This document shows, in pieces, positions 8,651-16,768 of a stretch of DNA of 33,119 bases. Positions within the stretch are counted from its first letter, which is position 1, and each line of letters opens with the position of its first letter. Position numbers and translations under genes: made by a program. Origin of the DNA: Pirellulales bacterium (GTDB lineage: Bacteria > Planctomycetota > Planctomycetia > Pirellulales > Lacipirellulaceae); assembly GCA_016930815.1 (NCBI GenBank), contig JAFGFZ010000057.1, positions 1-33,119 on the forward strand, given 5' to 3'. The notes below the pieces were generated by a model that searched no databases, had not been told where the DNA came from, and saw only the letters and a list, made by a program, of their open reading frames with translations.

Positions 8651-10120
8651 TTAACGTCGATCGACCACAATGTTGCCATCGATAAAAACCATCACGACCA
8701 TCGAAGTAGCGGCGAAGGGCTGCCCACGCCATACAACCAAATCGGCTTGCTTCCCTGATTCAATCGTCCCGATTTGCCCGTCGAGCCCGAGCATTCTCGC
8801 CGGCGTTTGAGTTACCGCTTTCAGCGCATCCTCGAAGTCGACTCCAAACCGCATGGCATGCATGGCCTGCCGAGCCAGCCCGTCCTCCTCCCGGAGATCC
8901 TGAGCAGACAGGGATGTCGGTACTCCCGCCTCGAGCAAAGCGCGAAAGGTACTGTATCGCGATCGATTCGACTCGTTATTAAAAGCGCGAATCCCATTAG
9001 GCCGCTCGAAAATTGGCCCGAAAATGACTGGCGCAGCGCTCGCTTGAATCGACTCGATACAGCGGTATGCCTCGGTGGCTTCTTCGAGGGTGAACCGAAG
9101 TTTGAATTCATCGCACAGGCGAATCGCGGTGTGGATATCTTGTTGGATCCTAGCCTGGATACGAAGTGGAATTTTGCCTTCAAGGACCTCGTAGAGCACC
9201 CGGCTGGCTTCGGGGCTGGACGTATCGGCACCATAAGCCACCAGGCCATCCTTTCGGCGGATCGCGTCGTGGAAGGCCTTTCGAAACACCCACGTCAGCC
9301 CCATGCGAGAATTGGGTCGCCGGGTATAGAGGCTCACGGAATTTCGATATGGGCTCTGATTGTAACTTCCCAACCGGTTCGGCTCGGTCCCAATGGTTGC
9401 CTTCACCGCGGCCTCCGCAACGAGGACACGCTGGTCCATGGGCCCAGCCGTCTTGAGAATGGCACCGCGGGGACCAATCACGGCCGAAGCGTCCGGGGAC
9501 GCGTAGATTGTCGTGACACCACCCTGGACCAGGCGTTGGAAGTCACTGCTGCAGAAATTCACGCTATCCAAAACCCGCGTATGCGGGACCACTTCCGAAC
9601 CCTGCTCGCTCACCACCACACCGGCACGAACACCGGCGGCCAAATCGGCAAGTCCCGTGGGATCTTCCTCATCACCGACATGAAGCGGCACCTGGCTGTC
9701 GTGGCATGGCCGCTCATCACGAGAAATCGCCGCCCGGCCGCCAGGTCCCTGCTGGCCCGGCCCCTTCCGGCTGGCAGGGATCATATCAGCGGATTCGAGT
9801 CGCGCATTGGCGTCAATCAGGCCGGGCGTTACAGAACCGCCGTCGATTTCGATGATTTGAATATGATCCGGGAGACTCAGATCGCTGCCGACGGCCTGGA
9901 TGCGGCCGTCTTGGATCAAGATCACTGGCCGATCGATCGTGCGCCCATTCCCGATATGAACCCTCGCAGCCTTGATTGCCAGGGTTGGTCTGGATGTCTC
10001 CTCGGACCAACTCGGGACTGTCAGAAGGAGTGAAACGATCAACCAAGCTAATGCAAACAGGATCATTTGACGCCATGGCTTGCGAATTTTGCCATAGTGC
10101 GTGCCGAGAAATCCGTTCAT
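8651..10120 (-). CDS. Exported amidohydrolase-like pseudoenzyme C
   Basis: A 489-residue protein. A basic n-region precedes a strong hydrophobic core (MILFALAWLIVSLLLTVP) and a likely cleavage site near SWSEE. The fold markers are TPGLID and IGTIESGKQADLVVW. HxH is replaced by NAR (PGLIDANAR), strand 8 has Gln for Asp (SLSAQDLRE), and strand 5 reads IQARIQQD where a His is expected. After the NAR turn there is an unusual Gly/Pro-rich loop of about 50 residues containing GPGQQGPGGR and a Cys. The 10120 start was chosen because it overlaps the previous gene by ATGA. A start at 10066 would give a shorter signal peptide. A 51-bp gap separates it from D. It is a likely dead enzyme with structural or binding duty. 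Confidence 0.85.
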   Translation of the reverse strand: MNGFLGTHYGKIRKPWRQMILFALAWLIVSLLLTVPSWSEETSRPTLAIKAARVHIGNGRTIDRPVILIQDGRIQAVGSDLSLPDHIQIIEIDGGSVTPGLIDANARLESADMIPASRKGPGQQGPGGRAAISRDERPCHDSQVPLHVGDEEDPTGLADLAAGVRAGVVVSEQGSEVVPHTRVLDSVNFCSSDFQRLVQGGVTTIYASPDASAVIGPRGAILKTAGPMDQRVLVAEAAVKATIGTEPNRLGSYNQSPYRNSVSLYTRRPNSRMGLTWVFRKAFHDAIRRKDGLVAYGADTSSPEASRVLYEVLEGKIPLRIQARIQQDIHTAIRLCDEFKLRFTLEEATEAYRCIESIQASAAPVIFGPIFERPNGIRAFNNESNRSRYSTFRALLEAGVPTSLSAQDLREEDGLARQAMHAMRFGVDFEDALKAVTQTPARMLGLDGQIGTIESGKQADLVVWRGQPFAATSMVVMVFIDGNIVVDRR

Positions 10121-11379
10121 TGCTCTCCTCCCGCCGATGATTCCTGATTGGCTGCTGGATAGGTGCGGACTCCCTGGATAAACACGGCACGGATGGTTGA
10201 ATCTAACCGCAAGGGATCTCCAGAAAAAAGAACCAGGTCCGCCTCCTGTCCCGGTTCGATCGCACCGATCCGATCTTCGACTCCAGCCACTCTGGCCGGA
10301 ATCACGGTCATGGCACGCCGCGCGGCGGCCGGATCCATTCCGAAACGAACCGCCAGCGCAGCGGTGATACGGAGTCCTTCCGGGGGCGCATTGGGAAATC
10401 CGCCCCGAAAGGCCACATCCACTCCGTTTTTAGACAACAGTCCAGCGCCAAGGAGTTCTCTGCGATTCGACGAGAATGTGTACGGTCCGACGACAACCGG
10501 CCGAGACCACTGGGATGCCTTGGTGGCCAAGTCCATGGCATCCTGGCTGTGAACTACCGCGAATTGGCCCATGCGATCTCCCAATACGTCGCGCGCGGCA
10601 GCAACATCCTGACCTTGCTCGCAAAAGATCACAGCGTCTGCCTGACCCGCGAAGACCGCATTGATTCCAGGATGGGCCTCGCCCGCTTGGGCACGATGGA
10701 CCAGTGTGCGCATCTGGTCCAATAACCCTATGCGCGATGTGGGGATCCGTTCTCGCTGCCAGACACTTTCCCCGATCGAGAATACCAGCGGCCCGTTCTT
10801 TCGGAGAATATCAAGTTTCCCTTCCTTTGCCAGTGTCCGGAAGCAGACGGATGTGCCGCTCACCAGATTGTTCGGTGCTGGACTGACGACTGCCGAAGTA
10901 ATGCCCGATCGTAATGCCGCAACCAGGTCTTTGTGATAGGGATCGATGGCATCCACAGCTCTGGCATCGGGATCGACTACATGTGCCATCTCCGCCGTTT
11001 GCCCAACAGCTCCGACCGTACCAAAGAGGTCAATCAATCCGGGGCAAAGCACAGTCCCTTTCCCCATGGGACATACTTCGTATTCCTTGACATCGGCGGC
11101 GGCGAGGATTTCTCGAATTTTTCCGCCCTGGATCACAATCGCGGTGTCCGGTTTGAGTGTTCCATCCGGTTGCACTATCCAGTCCGCCTGCAACACCTGG
11201 ATTGAGCCGGGATTCTCAGATTCGGTTGCCTCCATGCCATGGCTCGGGAACTGGATCACGAGAAGGCCAGCCATCGCAAGCCAATGGATCCATTGAAACA
11301 AGGAAGTTCTACAGACTGGCGCATCCGGTCGGATCCCTTGATCTAGACCATATCGGTTGTACGGAATCATCATGCCCAT
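10117..11379 (-). CDS. Exported amidohydrolase-like pseudoenzyme B
   Basis: A 420-residue protein, the smallest cluster member and without a charged insert. The N-terminus has a hydrophobic stretch (IHWLAMAGLLVIQFPSHG) after a long polar n-region, so export is likely but the signal is atypical. The fold markers are CPGLID and IGAIEPGQEADLVLF. HxH reads FGT (PGLIDLFGT), strand 8 reads FRGGFPN with Gly for Asp, and strand 5 reads IFCEQGQD. A His in AVVHSQDAM may keep the strand-6 position. The gene overlaps C by ATGA and follows A after 54 bp. In-frame ATGs two and three codons downstream of 11379 are alternative starts. Confidence 0.85.
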   Translation of the reverse strand: MGMMIPYNRYGLDQGIRPDAPVCRTSLFQWIHWLAMAGLLVIQFPSHGMEATESENPGSIQVLQADWIVQPDGTLKPDTAIVIQGGKIREILAAADVKEYEVCPMGKGTVLCPGLIDLFGTVGAVGQTAEMAHVVDPDARAVDAIDPYHKDLVAALRSGITSAVVSPAPNNLVSGTSVCFRTLAKEGKLDILRKNGPLVFSIGESVWQRERIPTSRIGLLDQMRTLVHRAQAGEAHPGINAVFAGQADAVIFCEQGQDVAAARDVLGDRMGQFAVVHSQDAMDLATKASQWSRPVVVGPYTFSSNRRELLGAGLLSKNGVDVAFRGGFPNAPPEGLRITAALAVRFGMDPAAARRAMTVIPARVAGVEDRIGAIEPGQEADLVLFSGDPLRLDSTIRAVFIQGVRTYPAANQESSAGGEQ

Positions 11380-11433
11380 TCGGAATTGTCTCGTTCGAGT
11401 CTGGATCTCATGACGCAGGAGGGAACGCGATGG

Positions 11434-12927
11434 TTATGGATCGGAAGGTTGTCGATAGACTTGTCTACCACCGGCATAGACCCGCCGCACCTTGGTTGCC
11501 GGATCGAGTGGATCACCTGACCAGACGACGAAATCGGCAAAGAAGCCAGGTTTTAAGCGACCGATCTGCTGCCCCACGCCCAGAGCATCGGCGGCCCTTG
11601 CGGTGACCGCCTCGAGCGGATTGCCACCGCCGCTGCGCGCGGCGGCGATTTGTGCGTCCAGTGCAATAAATCGGGTGTTCGCTGGATTCTCAGCACCGCT
11701 ACCGACGAACCATGGAACACCGGCCTCGGAAAGCTGCTGCGGAGAATTCATGGAACTGCGCCGGAAGATGTCGTCGCGACGGATGCTACTCTGGGCCAAG
11801 CTGCCAAAGATCACCGGCACCTTCAAAGCGGCAAGTTCCTTCGCCACTAAGTGGGATTCCGAGGCACCTTCCAGAATCCAATCGAAAGAAAATTCTTCCG
11901 CCAAATCGATCGCATTCAGGATATCTTCGCTACGGTGGGCTAGGATCCGAACCGGAAGTTTACGGTCCAATGTTTTGAGGACAATATCCAGGTCCGGTTT
12001 TCTTTCAGGACGCTGCGGTTTTTGTGGTTTTCCGTCTTTCCCCTTATCGGGTTCCTTTTTTTCCCCAGGGGATTTCTCGTCGGCTGTCTTACCTTCCAAG
12101 GCTGCCATCCGCGACGGCGTGGTTTTACCTTCTTTTGTTGTATCTGATTCCTGAGTTCTGCCCTGGTTCTCTTCTTGGTCTTTGCCAACGCCCTTTTTTT
12201 CCTGGCTGGCGTGCCATTCTTTCAATTGTTTCTGGTATTCGGCAACGTCTTCCTGGTAATCTTCCATGACTTTCCGATATTCCAGTGCATCGCGGAACTG
12301 CTTGCGTACTGCGGCGAGTGTCTTCAGGCGCGCCACTGGCTGGCTGGTGGAGGCCAAGTTGATTGCAAGCGCCGCCTCACTTCGTAAAACAATGCCCAGA
12401 AAGGGATCACGACCGGGATCGGGAGCCAAACGTAGAATCGCCCCCGTTCCACATATGCCTGGCGAGCGACCTGGTGAAAGATAGATCGCCGTGACCCCAT
12501 GGTGAAAAACTTCGATGAAATCCAGCGTGGCATAATGATCAAAGGCGTCCTCCGCTCTCTGGACCGCCTGACCACTCCCCCCCGATGAGGAACCTGGAGG
12601 ACTCGAACAGCCAAGAAGACTGGCAACATCGATCAGCCCAGGCGTGACCGTTCCACCCTGGGCATCGACCTTCTGGGCTAGTAAGGGTGGTACGATGTGC
12701 GATCCGACTGCACTAATTGTTTCACCCTGAATCACCAGCATACCATTGTGGATCTCGTCTCCATCCATGGTAAGAATTCGAGCATTGTGGATGGCTACAG
12801 GGCGCGAAAGTAGCTGCGCCCACCCAGGTACGGGCGCCATAATGACGCAGCAACCAGCCAAGCCAATTGCAATCATCCGAGCCAATGCCGGGCTGGGAGC
12901 GGTACGCCGTATATGCCTCGGAACCAT
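11434..12927 (-). CDS. Exported amidohydrolase-like pseudoenzyme A with charged insert (first gene of the operon)
   Basis: A 497-residue protein from the ATG at 12927, chosen because GAGG lies five bases upstream. A GTG at 12978 or an ATG at 12966 would lengthen the n-region. The signal peptide runs MIAIGLAGCCVIMAPVPGWAQ. HxH is replaced by ASL (PGLIDVASL), strand 8 reads FVGSGAEN with Gly for Asp, and strand 6 reads LEGASESH. The strand-5 His is still there (ILAHRSED). Between strands 4 and 5 lies a charged helix (EDYQEDVAEYQKQLKEW) followed by about 70 residues of Lys/Glu/Pro/Gln-rich linker (GEKKEPDKGKDGKPQKPQ). This is the same position as the inserts in G, H and the second half of E. As the operon's first gene it sits next to the promoter region at 13100-13140. 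Confidence 0.85.
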   Translation of the reverse strand: MVPRHIRRTAPSPALARMIAIGLAGCCVIMAPVPGWAQLLSRPVAIHNARILTMDGDEIHNGMLVIQGETISAVGSHIVPPLLAQKVDAQGGTVTPGLIDVASLLGCSSPPGSSSGGSGQAVQRAEDAFDHYATLDFIEVFHHGVTAIYLSPGRSPGICGTGAILRLAPDPGRDPFLGIVLRSEAALAINLASTSQPVARLKTLAAVRKQFRDALEYRKVMEDYQEDVAEYQKQLKEWHASQEKKGVGKDQEENQGRTQESDTTKEGKTTPSRMAALEGKTADEKSPGEKKEPDKGKDGKPQKPQRPERKPDLDIVLKTLDRKLPVRILAHRSEDILNAIDLAEEFSFDWILEGASESHLVAKELAALKVPVIFGSLAQSSIRRDDIFRRSSMNSPQQLSEAGVPWFVGSGAENPANTRFIALDAQIAAARSGGGNPLEAVTARAADALGVGQQIGRLKPGFFADFVVWSGDPLDPATKVRRVYAGGRQVYRQPSDP

Positions 12928-13107
12928 CCAGACCTCGCTTGATTGCCATGCCGGGATCCAAGCCATCGGATTGGGCACGGGAGATTGTTTTTTGTACTCG
13001 ACTCAAGCCCACAACGAAAAATGATGGACACGGGGATGCGCATCGGGTGACCCTGTTATGGACGAAGCCTCCAGACTATCCAGCTTAGCCATCCTGACAA
13101 GCCAGAT

Positions 13108-13136
13108 CAATCAAGTGGCACTCACTATTGTGTCAA
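13108..13136 (-). promoter_or_regulatory. Candidate promoter of the amidohydrolase operon
   Basis: On the minus strand a perfect -35 hexamer TTGACA occupies 13131-13136. Sixteen to nineteen bases further lie TTGATT/ATTGAT, which are only weak -10 matches. The position fits, about 180 bp before gene A. The -35 is convincing, the -10 is not. Confidence 0.35.
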
Positions 13137-13301
13137 GGCCCATCTCAAAAGCAAGGAAAAATTTATTAAGTTCCACAATAAAAACAACTTATGCGAATTG
13201 CATTTGGATCGATTCCTGGTGTATCAACCCAGGGTTGGATTCGCGAATATTCTGCAGATTCCCTACTTATCCCTATGATTGATATGATCCCAACCACCAT
13301 T

Positions 13302-13330
13302 TTGACCTGGGTTGGGTCGTAACCTAGTAT
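13302..13330 (+). promoter_or_regulatory. Candidate promoter of the coiled-coil gene
   Basis: TTGACC (13302-13307) and TAGTAT (13325-13330) are separated by exactly 17 bp. They match the sigma-70 consensus at 5/6 and 4/6 positions. The start of transcription would be near 13337, leaving a leader of about 210 bases before 13548. Confidence 0.4.
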
Positions 13331-13334
13331 AGGG

Positions 13335-13396
13335 TTGAGATTCTCTATTATTGGGATTCTCTTGAGATTCTCTCGCTACCGCCATGGCAGATTCTC
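13335..13396. repeat. Four short GATTCTC repeats in the leader
   Basis: GATTCTC occurs at 13339-13345, 13355-13361, 13366-13372 and 13390-13396. The first and third are part of a longer 12-bp direct repeat TTGAGATTCTCT (13335-13346 and 13362-13373). The cluster lies just downstream of the candidate rightward promoter, so it could bind a regulator, or it may be simple-sequence drift. Confidence 0.5.
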
Positions 13397-13547
13397 ATGA
13401 CGGCTTTATGGGCTTCTGTGGGGCTACAGAGAGAACTCATCGCGCATAAGCCATCCAACGGCACGGCTCGCAAGGGGAACAAACAGCGCGACGTTTCGGA
13501 TGGTTTTGCCGCACGAACACATCGCTGGACGCTAACGCATTTCAACC

Positions 13548-15050
13548 ATGGACGAACATCAGGAATTTCCTCATTACGAGGGCGCGTTTTCCGAAGAAAC
13601 GTCTCGGGCACTGGAAACATTGCGCGAGCGAGCGAACGAGATGCGCGCCGATGAGGCGGCACGCTGGCTTGAAATCGAGTCTCGCTTGAAAGCGAGCCTG
13701 GATACGATCATGGAGGAACTCACCCGCCAGAAGAAAGCCTATTCTACAGATCAGGAAAAAACCAAAAGTCAGACAGCCGAACTGGAAAGGCGCGAAACGG
13801 AATTAGTGCAACTGAAGACCGCACTCTCCGAACGCGAGGCAGCGATCGCAAGCCACGAAGCCGAGATGGATCGCCTTCATGAAGAACTATGCCTCCTGAT
13901 GAACCAACGTGCCGAATGGGAGGCTCGCCATGAAGAAGTCCTTGCGGCGAGGCAGGAGATCGAATCGATCGTGAGCGAACGCGATCGATTGGCGAAAGAT
14001 CTGGCCGAAATGTCAAAGAGACTTGATGAAGCGGTACGGCAGCAGGAGTCCCTCCATCAAGAAATCAACCTCGTCAAGAAGGAACTCGAATCGGCCGTCA
14101 AAACCCGCGATCGGCTGGCATCTGTTTTAGCCGAAACGGAAGAGAATCTCGAGCAAACAGCTCAACGATTGGCCGCCCAGCCCGACACATCGGAACTTCA
14201 ACGCAAATTCGAACTTGCCATGGAAGAAGCTCGCGATCTGCGGGCCATGAATGCTGAGTTGGCGGAACAACTCGCCTCCCGACCTGACTCCAAGTCAGAG
14301 GAATCTCAGGAAGTCTTCAACTTAAGGTCCCAGAGAGATGCCTTGATCCAACAGGTCATGGAACTGGAACGGAAAGTTGCTGGGGATGCAGATGCCACGC
14401 TCGACGAGCAATATGACGACCTGCAACGACGGTTTGAGATTGCTGTAGAGGAAGTCCGCACGCTGAAGACCGAAAAGTCAGAACTGGAAAACCGTCTCAA
14501 AGAGATCGATTCAGATGAAGTTGCGGAAAATTGGAATCCTGGCAACGGGCTCGACTGGGAGTCCATTAAACGAAGTCTTCTAAGGAATCTCGATGACGAT
14601 TTCAACGCGTCGATTGAAGAGGATCGCCGAGAACGCGCCACCATTGAAGGCGCTATCCAGATTACTGACGAGGTCGTTGCGAAAAAAGACCAGGAAATTG
14701 CTGAATTGACCCAACTTTTGGCCGAACAATCGAGCAAAATTGGCGAGGTCGCGGTCGGCGCCGGTGCGGTTGCTGAGCTCTTCGATGAAAACGAAGCCAT
14801 TCGCATGGAACGGGAACGGCTCCGCGAATTGCAGGTGGAATGGGAGGAAAAATTACGCCAAGCCGAATTGGAGTTCTCCATACAACGGGCCAAGTTCGCT
14901 CGCGAAAAGAACGATTTGGAACAACGGCAGCGTGAAATGGACGCGGCGCGTGCCGAATTGGAAGAGGCCATGCACGCGGCACCAGGACAAATCAGCTATC
15001 CCAAACGCCGCTGGCTCTCACGACTCGGACTCAACAAGGAAGACGAGTGA
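13548..15050 (+). CDS. Long cytoplasmic coiled-coil protein
   Basis: A 500-residue protein with no signal peptide or membrane span. Almost the whole chain is heptad-like and rich in Glu, Arg, Gln, Leu and Ala, as expected for an extended coiled coil (residues about 15-310 and 360-475). A break at about 315-355 (ENWNPGNGLDWESIKRSLL, then NLDDDFN) separates the two rods. The C-terminus is short and basic with Trp (PKRRWLSRLGLNKEDE) and could bind a partner or a membrane surface. The family seems to recur in planctomycetes without a known role (from memory, not checked). The chosen ATG is the first that gives the acidic N-terminal MDEHQEF; no clear ribosome site precedes it. It converges with the TPR gene. 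A structural or division-related role is possible but not shown. Confidence 0.85.
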   Translation: MDEHQEFPHYEGAFSEETSRALETLRERANEMRADEAARWLEIESRLKASLDTIMEELTRQKKAYSTDQEKTKSQTAELERRETELVQLKTALSEREAAIASHEAEMDRLHEELCLLMNQRAEWEARHEEVLAARQEIESIVSERDRLAKDLAEMSKRLDEAVRQQESLHQEINLVKKELESAVKTRDRLASVLAETEENLEQTAQRLAAQPDTSELQRKFELAMEEARDLRAMNAELAEQLASRPDSKSEESQEVFNLRSQRDALIQQVMELERKVAGDADATLDEQYDDLQRRFEIAVEEVRTLKTEKSELENRLKEIDSDEVAENWNPGNGLDWESIKRSLLRNLDDDFNASIEEDRRERATIEGAIQITDEVVAKKDQEIAELTQLLAEQSSKIGEVAVGAGAVAELFDENEAIRMERERLRELQVEWEEKLRQAELEFSIQRAKFAREKNDLEQRQREMDAARAELEEAMHAAPGQISYPKRRWLSRLGLNKEDE

Positions 15051-15136
15051 CGCGTCAACTGGGTGCCTCGGGCCCGTCTTCGACAGTAAGAGAACCACTC
15101 GCGCCCGCTCGCGACGAAATTCATGAAATATCCGGG

Positions 15137-16516
15137 CTAGTGGACGGGGCGCGTCCGGAATGGCTTGCCCTGTTGATAGATAGCGTGCCGGGCTTCATAG
15201 TACGATCGATACGAATCCGGCGCTTCCTCGATCGCCATTTCGGCCGTCTGGACAGCCTCGTCGAAACGGCCGGCGTTGGCTTGGGCGGCCGCTAAGGTAT
15301 CCAAATACAGATGGCGGTCTTCACATGTCAATTCCATCGCCTTCTCCGCGCTCTCCAGGGCATTTTCCTCGCTACGAAATCGCGCATCCGGACAGGTGGC
15401 CAAAAGCCAAGCGCCATTGCGAAAGGCTTCGGCTAGCAAAGGATTCCGTTCAACGGCTCTCCCGTAGTCCTCCAGGGCCGCTCGATAGTTGCCCGTGTCA
15501 GCGTGCAGATCCGCGCGGGATTTATAGAAAGTAGCGTTCTCCGGAGCCAGACGAATGGCTTCATCCAGTTCAGCCAAGGCCACATCATATTGGCGAAGGT
15601 GGTGCGATGCTCGCCCACACCCCGCATGGGCAAACGCCAAAGTCGGATCGAGTTCAATGGCGCGGCGATAATCGTCGATCGCGGAAGTCAAATTCCCTGA
15701 CTGTTCATATAAAGCACCCCGGTTGGAATACGCCTTGGCATGGTTAGGACGAAGTTCGAGGGTTCGGCAAAAGTCATCGAATGCCTCACGATACATGCCA
15801 ATTTGCGCATAGCTAACTCCCCGATTATGGATGGCTTTCCAACAGGTTGGATCCTGCTGGACCGCCAACTCAAAATCGGCTTGCGATTCCTCTTCTTGGC
15901 CCGATTCCACTCGCAATTCCCCGCGGCGATTGGTGGCCCATGCGGACAATCGCAAGGTATACGCGCTGGCTTCCGCTTCGAGTTCGGTTGCCAGTGCTTT
16001 TCGGCACAATTCGATAACCTGGGTGAGTTGACTCTCCCTGGTTGCCTTGGATGCCAATTCGTGCGCTTGAACAACCCATAACTTCCCCTGCTCGGAATCG
16101 CTTGAATCAAGTTCAACACGGCTGGCCAATGTCACGGTTTGCGGGGATTGATCCGTATTTGGCAAAGATTCTTCGCTGGTCACACGACTCGTTGGAACCG
16201 GTTGCTCCACTAATTCCGTACCCTCACGCAACTCATTTGTGACAAATAACCCCGCCTTCTTGGCCAAGCGATCGCTGGCAACAACGGCAGGTTCCTTCGA
16301 AACCTGTTGTGGTTCCTCCTCAGACATCGATGGGGCGCCCGCGTCTTGTGGAAGCATGTCCGGGGAAACAGGTAGTAACGCGGAAAGAGGAGCCACCACC
16401 AATTCTTCTGCAGCGAGCCAACGCAGGTCCCATGAGTTCACTCCAGACAATACCATGAAAACAAGCGCGGCCTTGCAATACGTACCCCATCTCGGGTTAT
16501 TGGCAACTGCTGGCAT
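15137..16516 (-). CDS. Exported tetratricopeptide-repeat protein
   Basis: A 459-residue protein. The N-terminal segment YCKAALVFMVLSGVNSW is a probable signal peptide or anchor, so it likely acts outside the cytoplasm. Residues about 40-130 are a Glu/Pro/Ser-rich spacer of low complexity. From about 150 onward there are six or seven TPR units, the clearest being AIHNRGVSYAQIGMYREAFD, AYSNRGALYEQSGNLTSAID and FYKSRADLHADTGNYRAALE, each followed by an ELRP/ELDP-type turn. The C-terminal pair (ATCPDARFRSEENALESAEK, then LDTLAAAQANAGRFDEAVQ) is a form often seen in planctomycete TPR proteins. TPR arrays bind partner proteins; the partner here is unknown. The gene ends 86 bp from the convergent coiled-coil gene. 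Confidence 0.88.
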   Translation of the reverse strand: MPAVANNPRWGTYCKAALVFMVLSGVNSWDLRWLAAEELVVAPLSALLPVSPDMLPQDAGAPSMSEEEPQQVSKEPAVVASDRLAKKAGLFVTNELREGTELVEQPVPTSRVTSEESLPNTDQSPQTVTLASRVELDSSDSEQGKLWVVQAHELASKATRESQLTQVIELCRKALATELEAEASAYTLRLSAWATNRRGELRVESGQEEESQADFELAVQQDPTCWKAIHNRGVSYAQIGMYREAFDDFCRTLELRPNHAKAYSNRGALYEQSGNLTSAIDDYRRAIELDPTLAFAHAGCGRASHHLRQYDVALAELDEAIRLAPENATFYKSRADLHADTGNYRAALEDYGRAVERNPLLAEAFRNGAWLLATCPDARFRSEENALESAEKAMELTCEDRHLYLDTLAAAQANAGRFDEAVQTAEMAIEEAPDSYRSYYEARHAIYQQGKPFRTRPVH

Positions 16517-16596
16517 TGGTTGGTTCCCACTTTGATGAATGGTTTCATGTCGTCAACGTGCTGTGGACAGCAACAGCCGGCTGTGAACAGCACCGG

Positions 16597-16615
16597 CCGG
16601 ACCGCCACGGTCCGG
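16597..16615. terminator. Small GC-rich hairpin between the GH25/PEP-CTERM gene and the TPR gene
   Basis: CCGGACC (16597-16603), loop GCCAC, GGTCCGG (16609-16615) is a perfect 7-bp stem. It lies between two same-strand genes, downstream of the PEP-CTERM gene. No T-run follows on either strand, so it may be only an mRNA end structure. The rest of the 252-bp gap 16517-16768 shows nothing further except the ATGCGAATTGC motif at 16680-16690. Confidence 0.35.
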
Positions 16616-16768
16616 GTCTCACGCAAACTGTATCGGCCAATTGGCAATGTTTGCGTAACCCTAATTGATAGAAAAGCCAATGCGAATTGCGCATCCCGCT
16701 CACTCTGCGCAGATGATCGCCAATTGGGTCCTTGATGGGATGGTCACCGCTAGCAATTGGAATTGGAC

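Larger units (their letters stand above)
12928..13547. other. Intergenic region with divergent promoters, no supported gene
   Basis: This 620-bp gap separates the amidohydrolase operon (leftward) from the coiled-coil gene (rightward). It holds an A/T-rich middle (13150-13200), a candidate promoter in each direction, a small inverted repeat CAACCC-A-GGGTTG near 13226-13238, and repeated GATTCTC heptamers. Short open frames in the right half, such as those spanning 13348-13662, have no recognisable domain, signal or ribosome site and overlap the coiled-coil start, so they are not called. Confidence 0.6.

Noticed and set aside
8774-10033. Plus-strand open frame of 419 codons opposite gene C
   Set aside because: Its length is caused by codon bias of gene C; no motif is seen and it lies wholly inside the coding frame of C.
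13348-13662. Minus-strand frame of 104 codons and overlapping plus-strand frame of 85 codons before the coiled-coil gene
   Set aside because: No domain or start signal; both overlap the coiled-coil start and have Arg/Ser/Pro-rich shadow composition. They could be part of a dispersed repeat, but that is not provable here.
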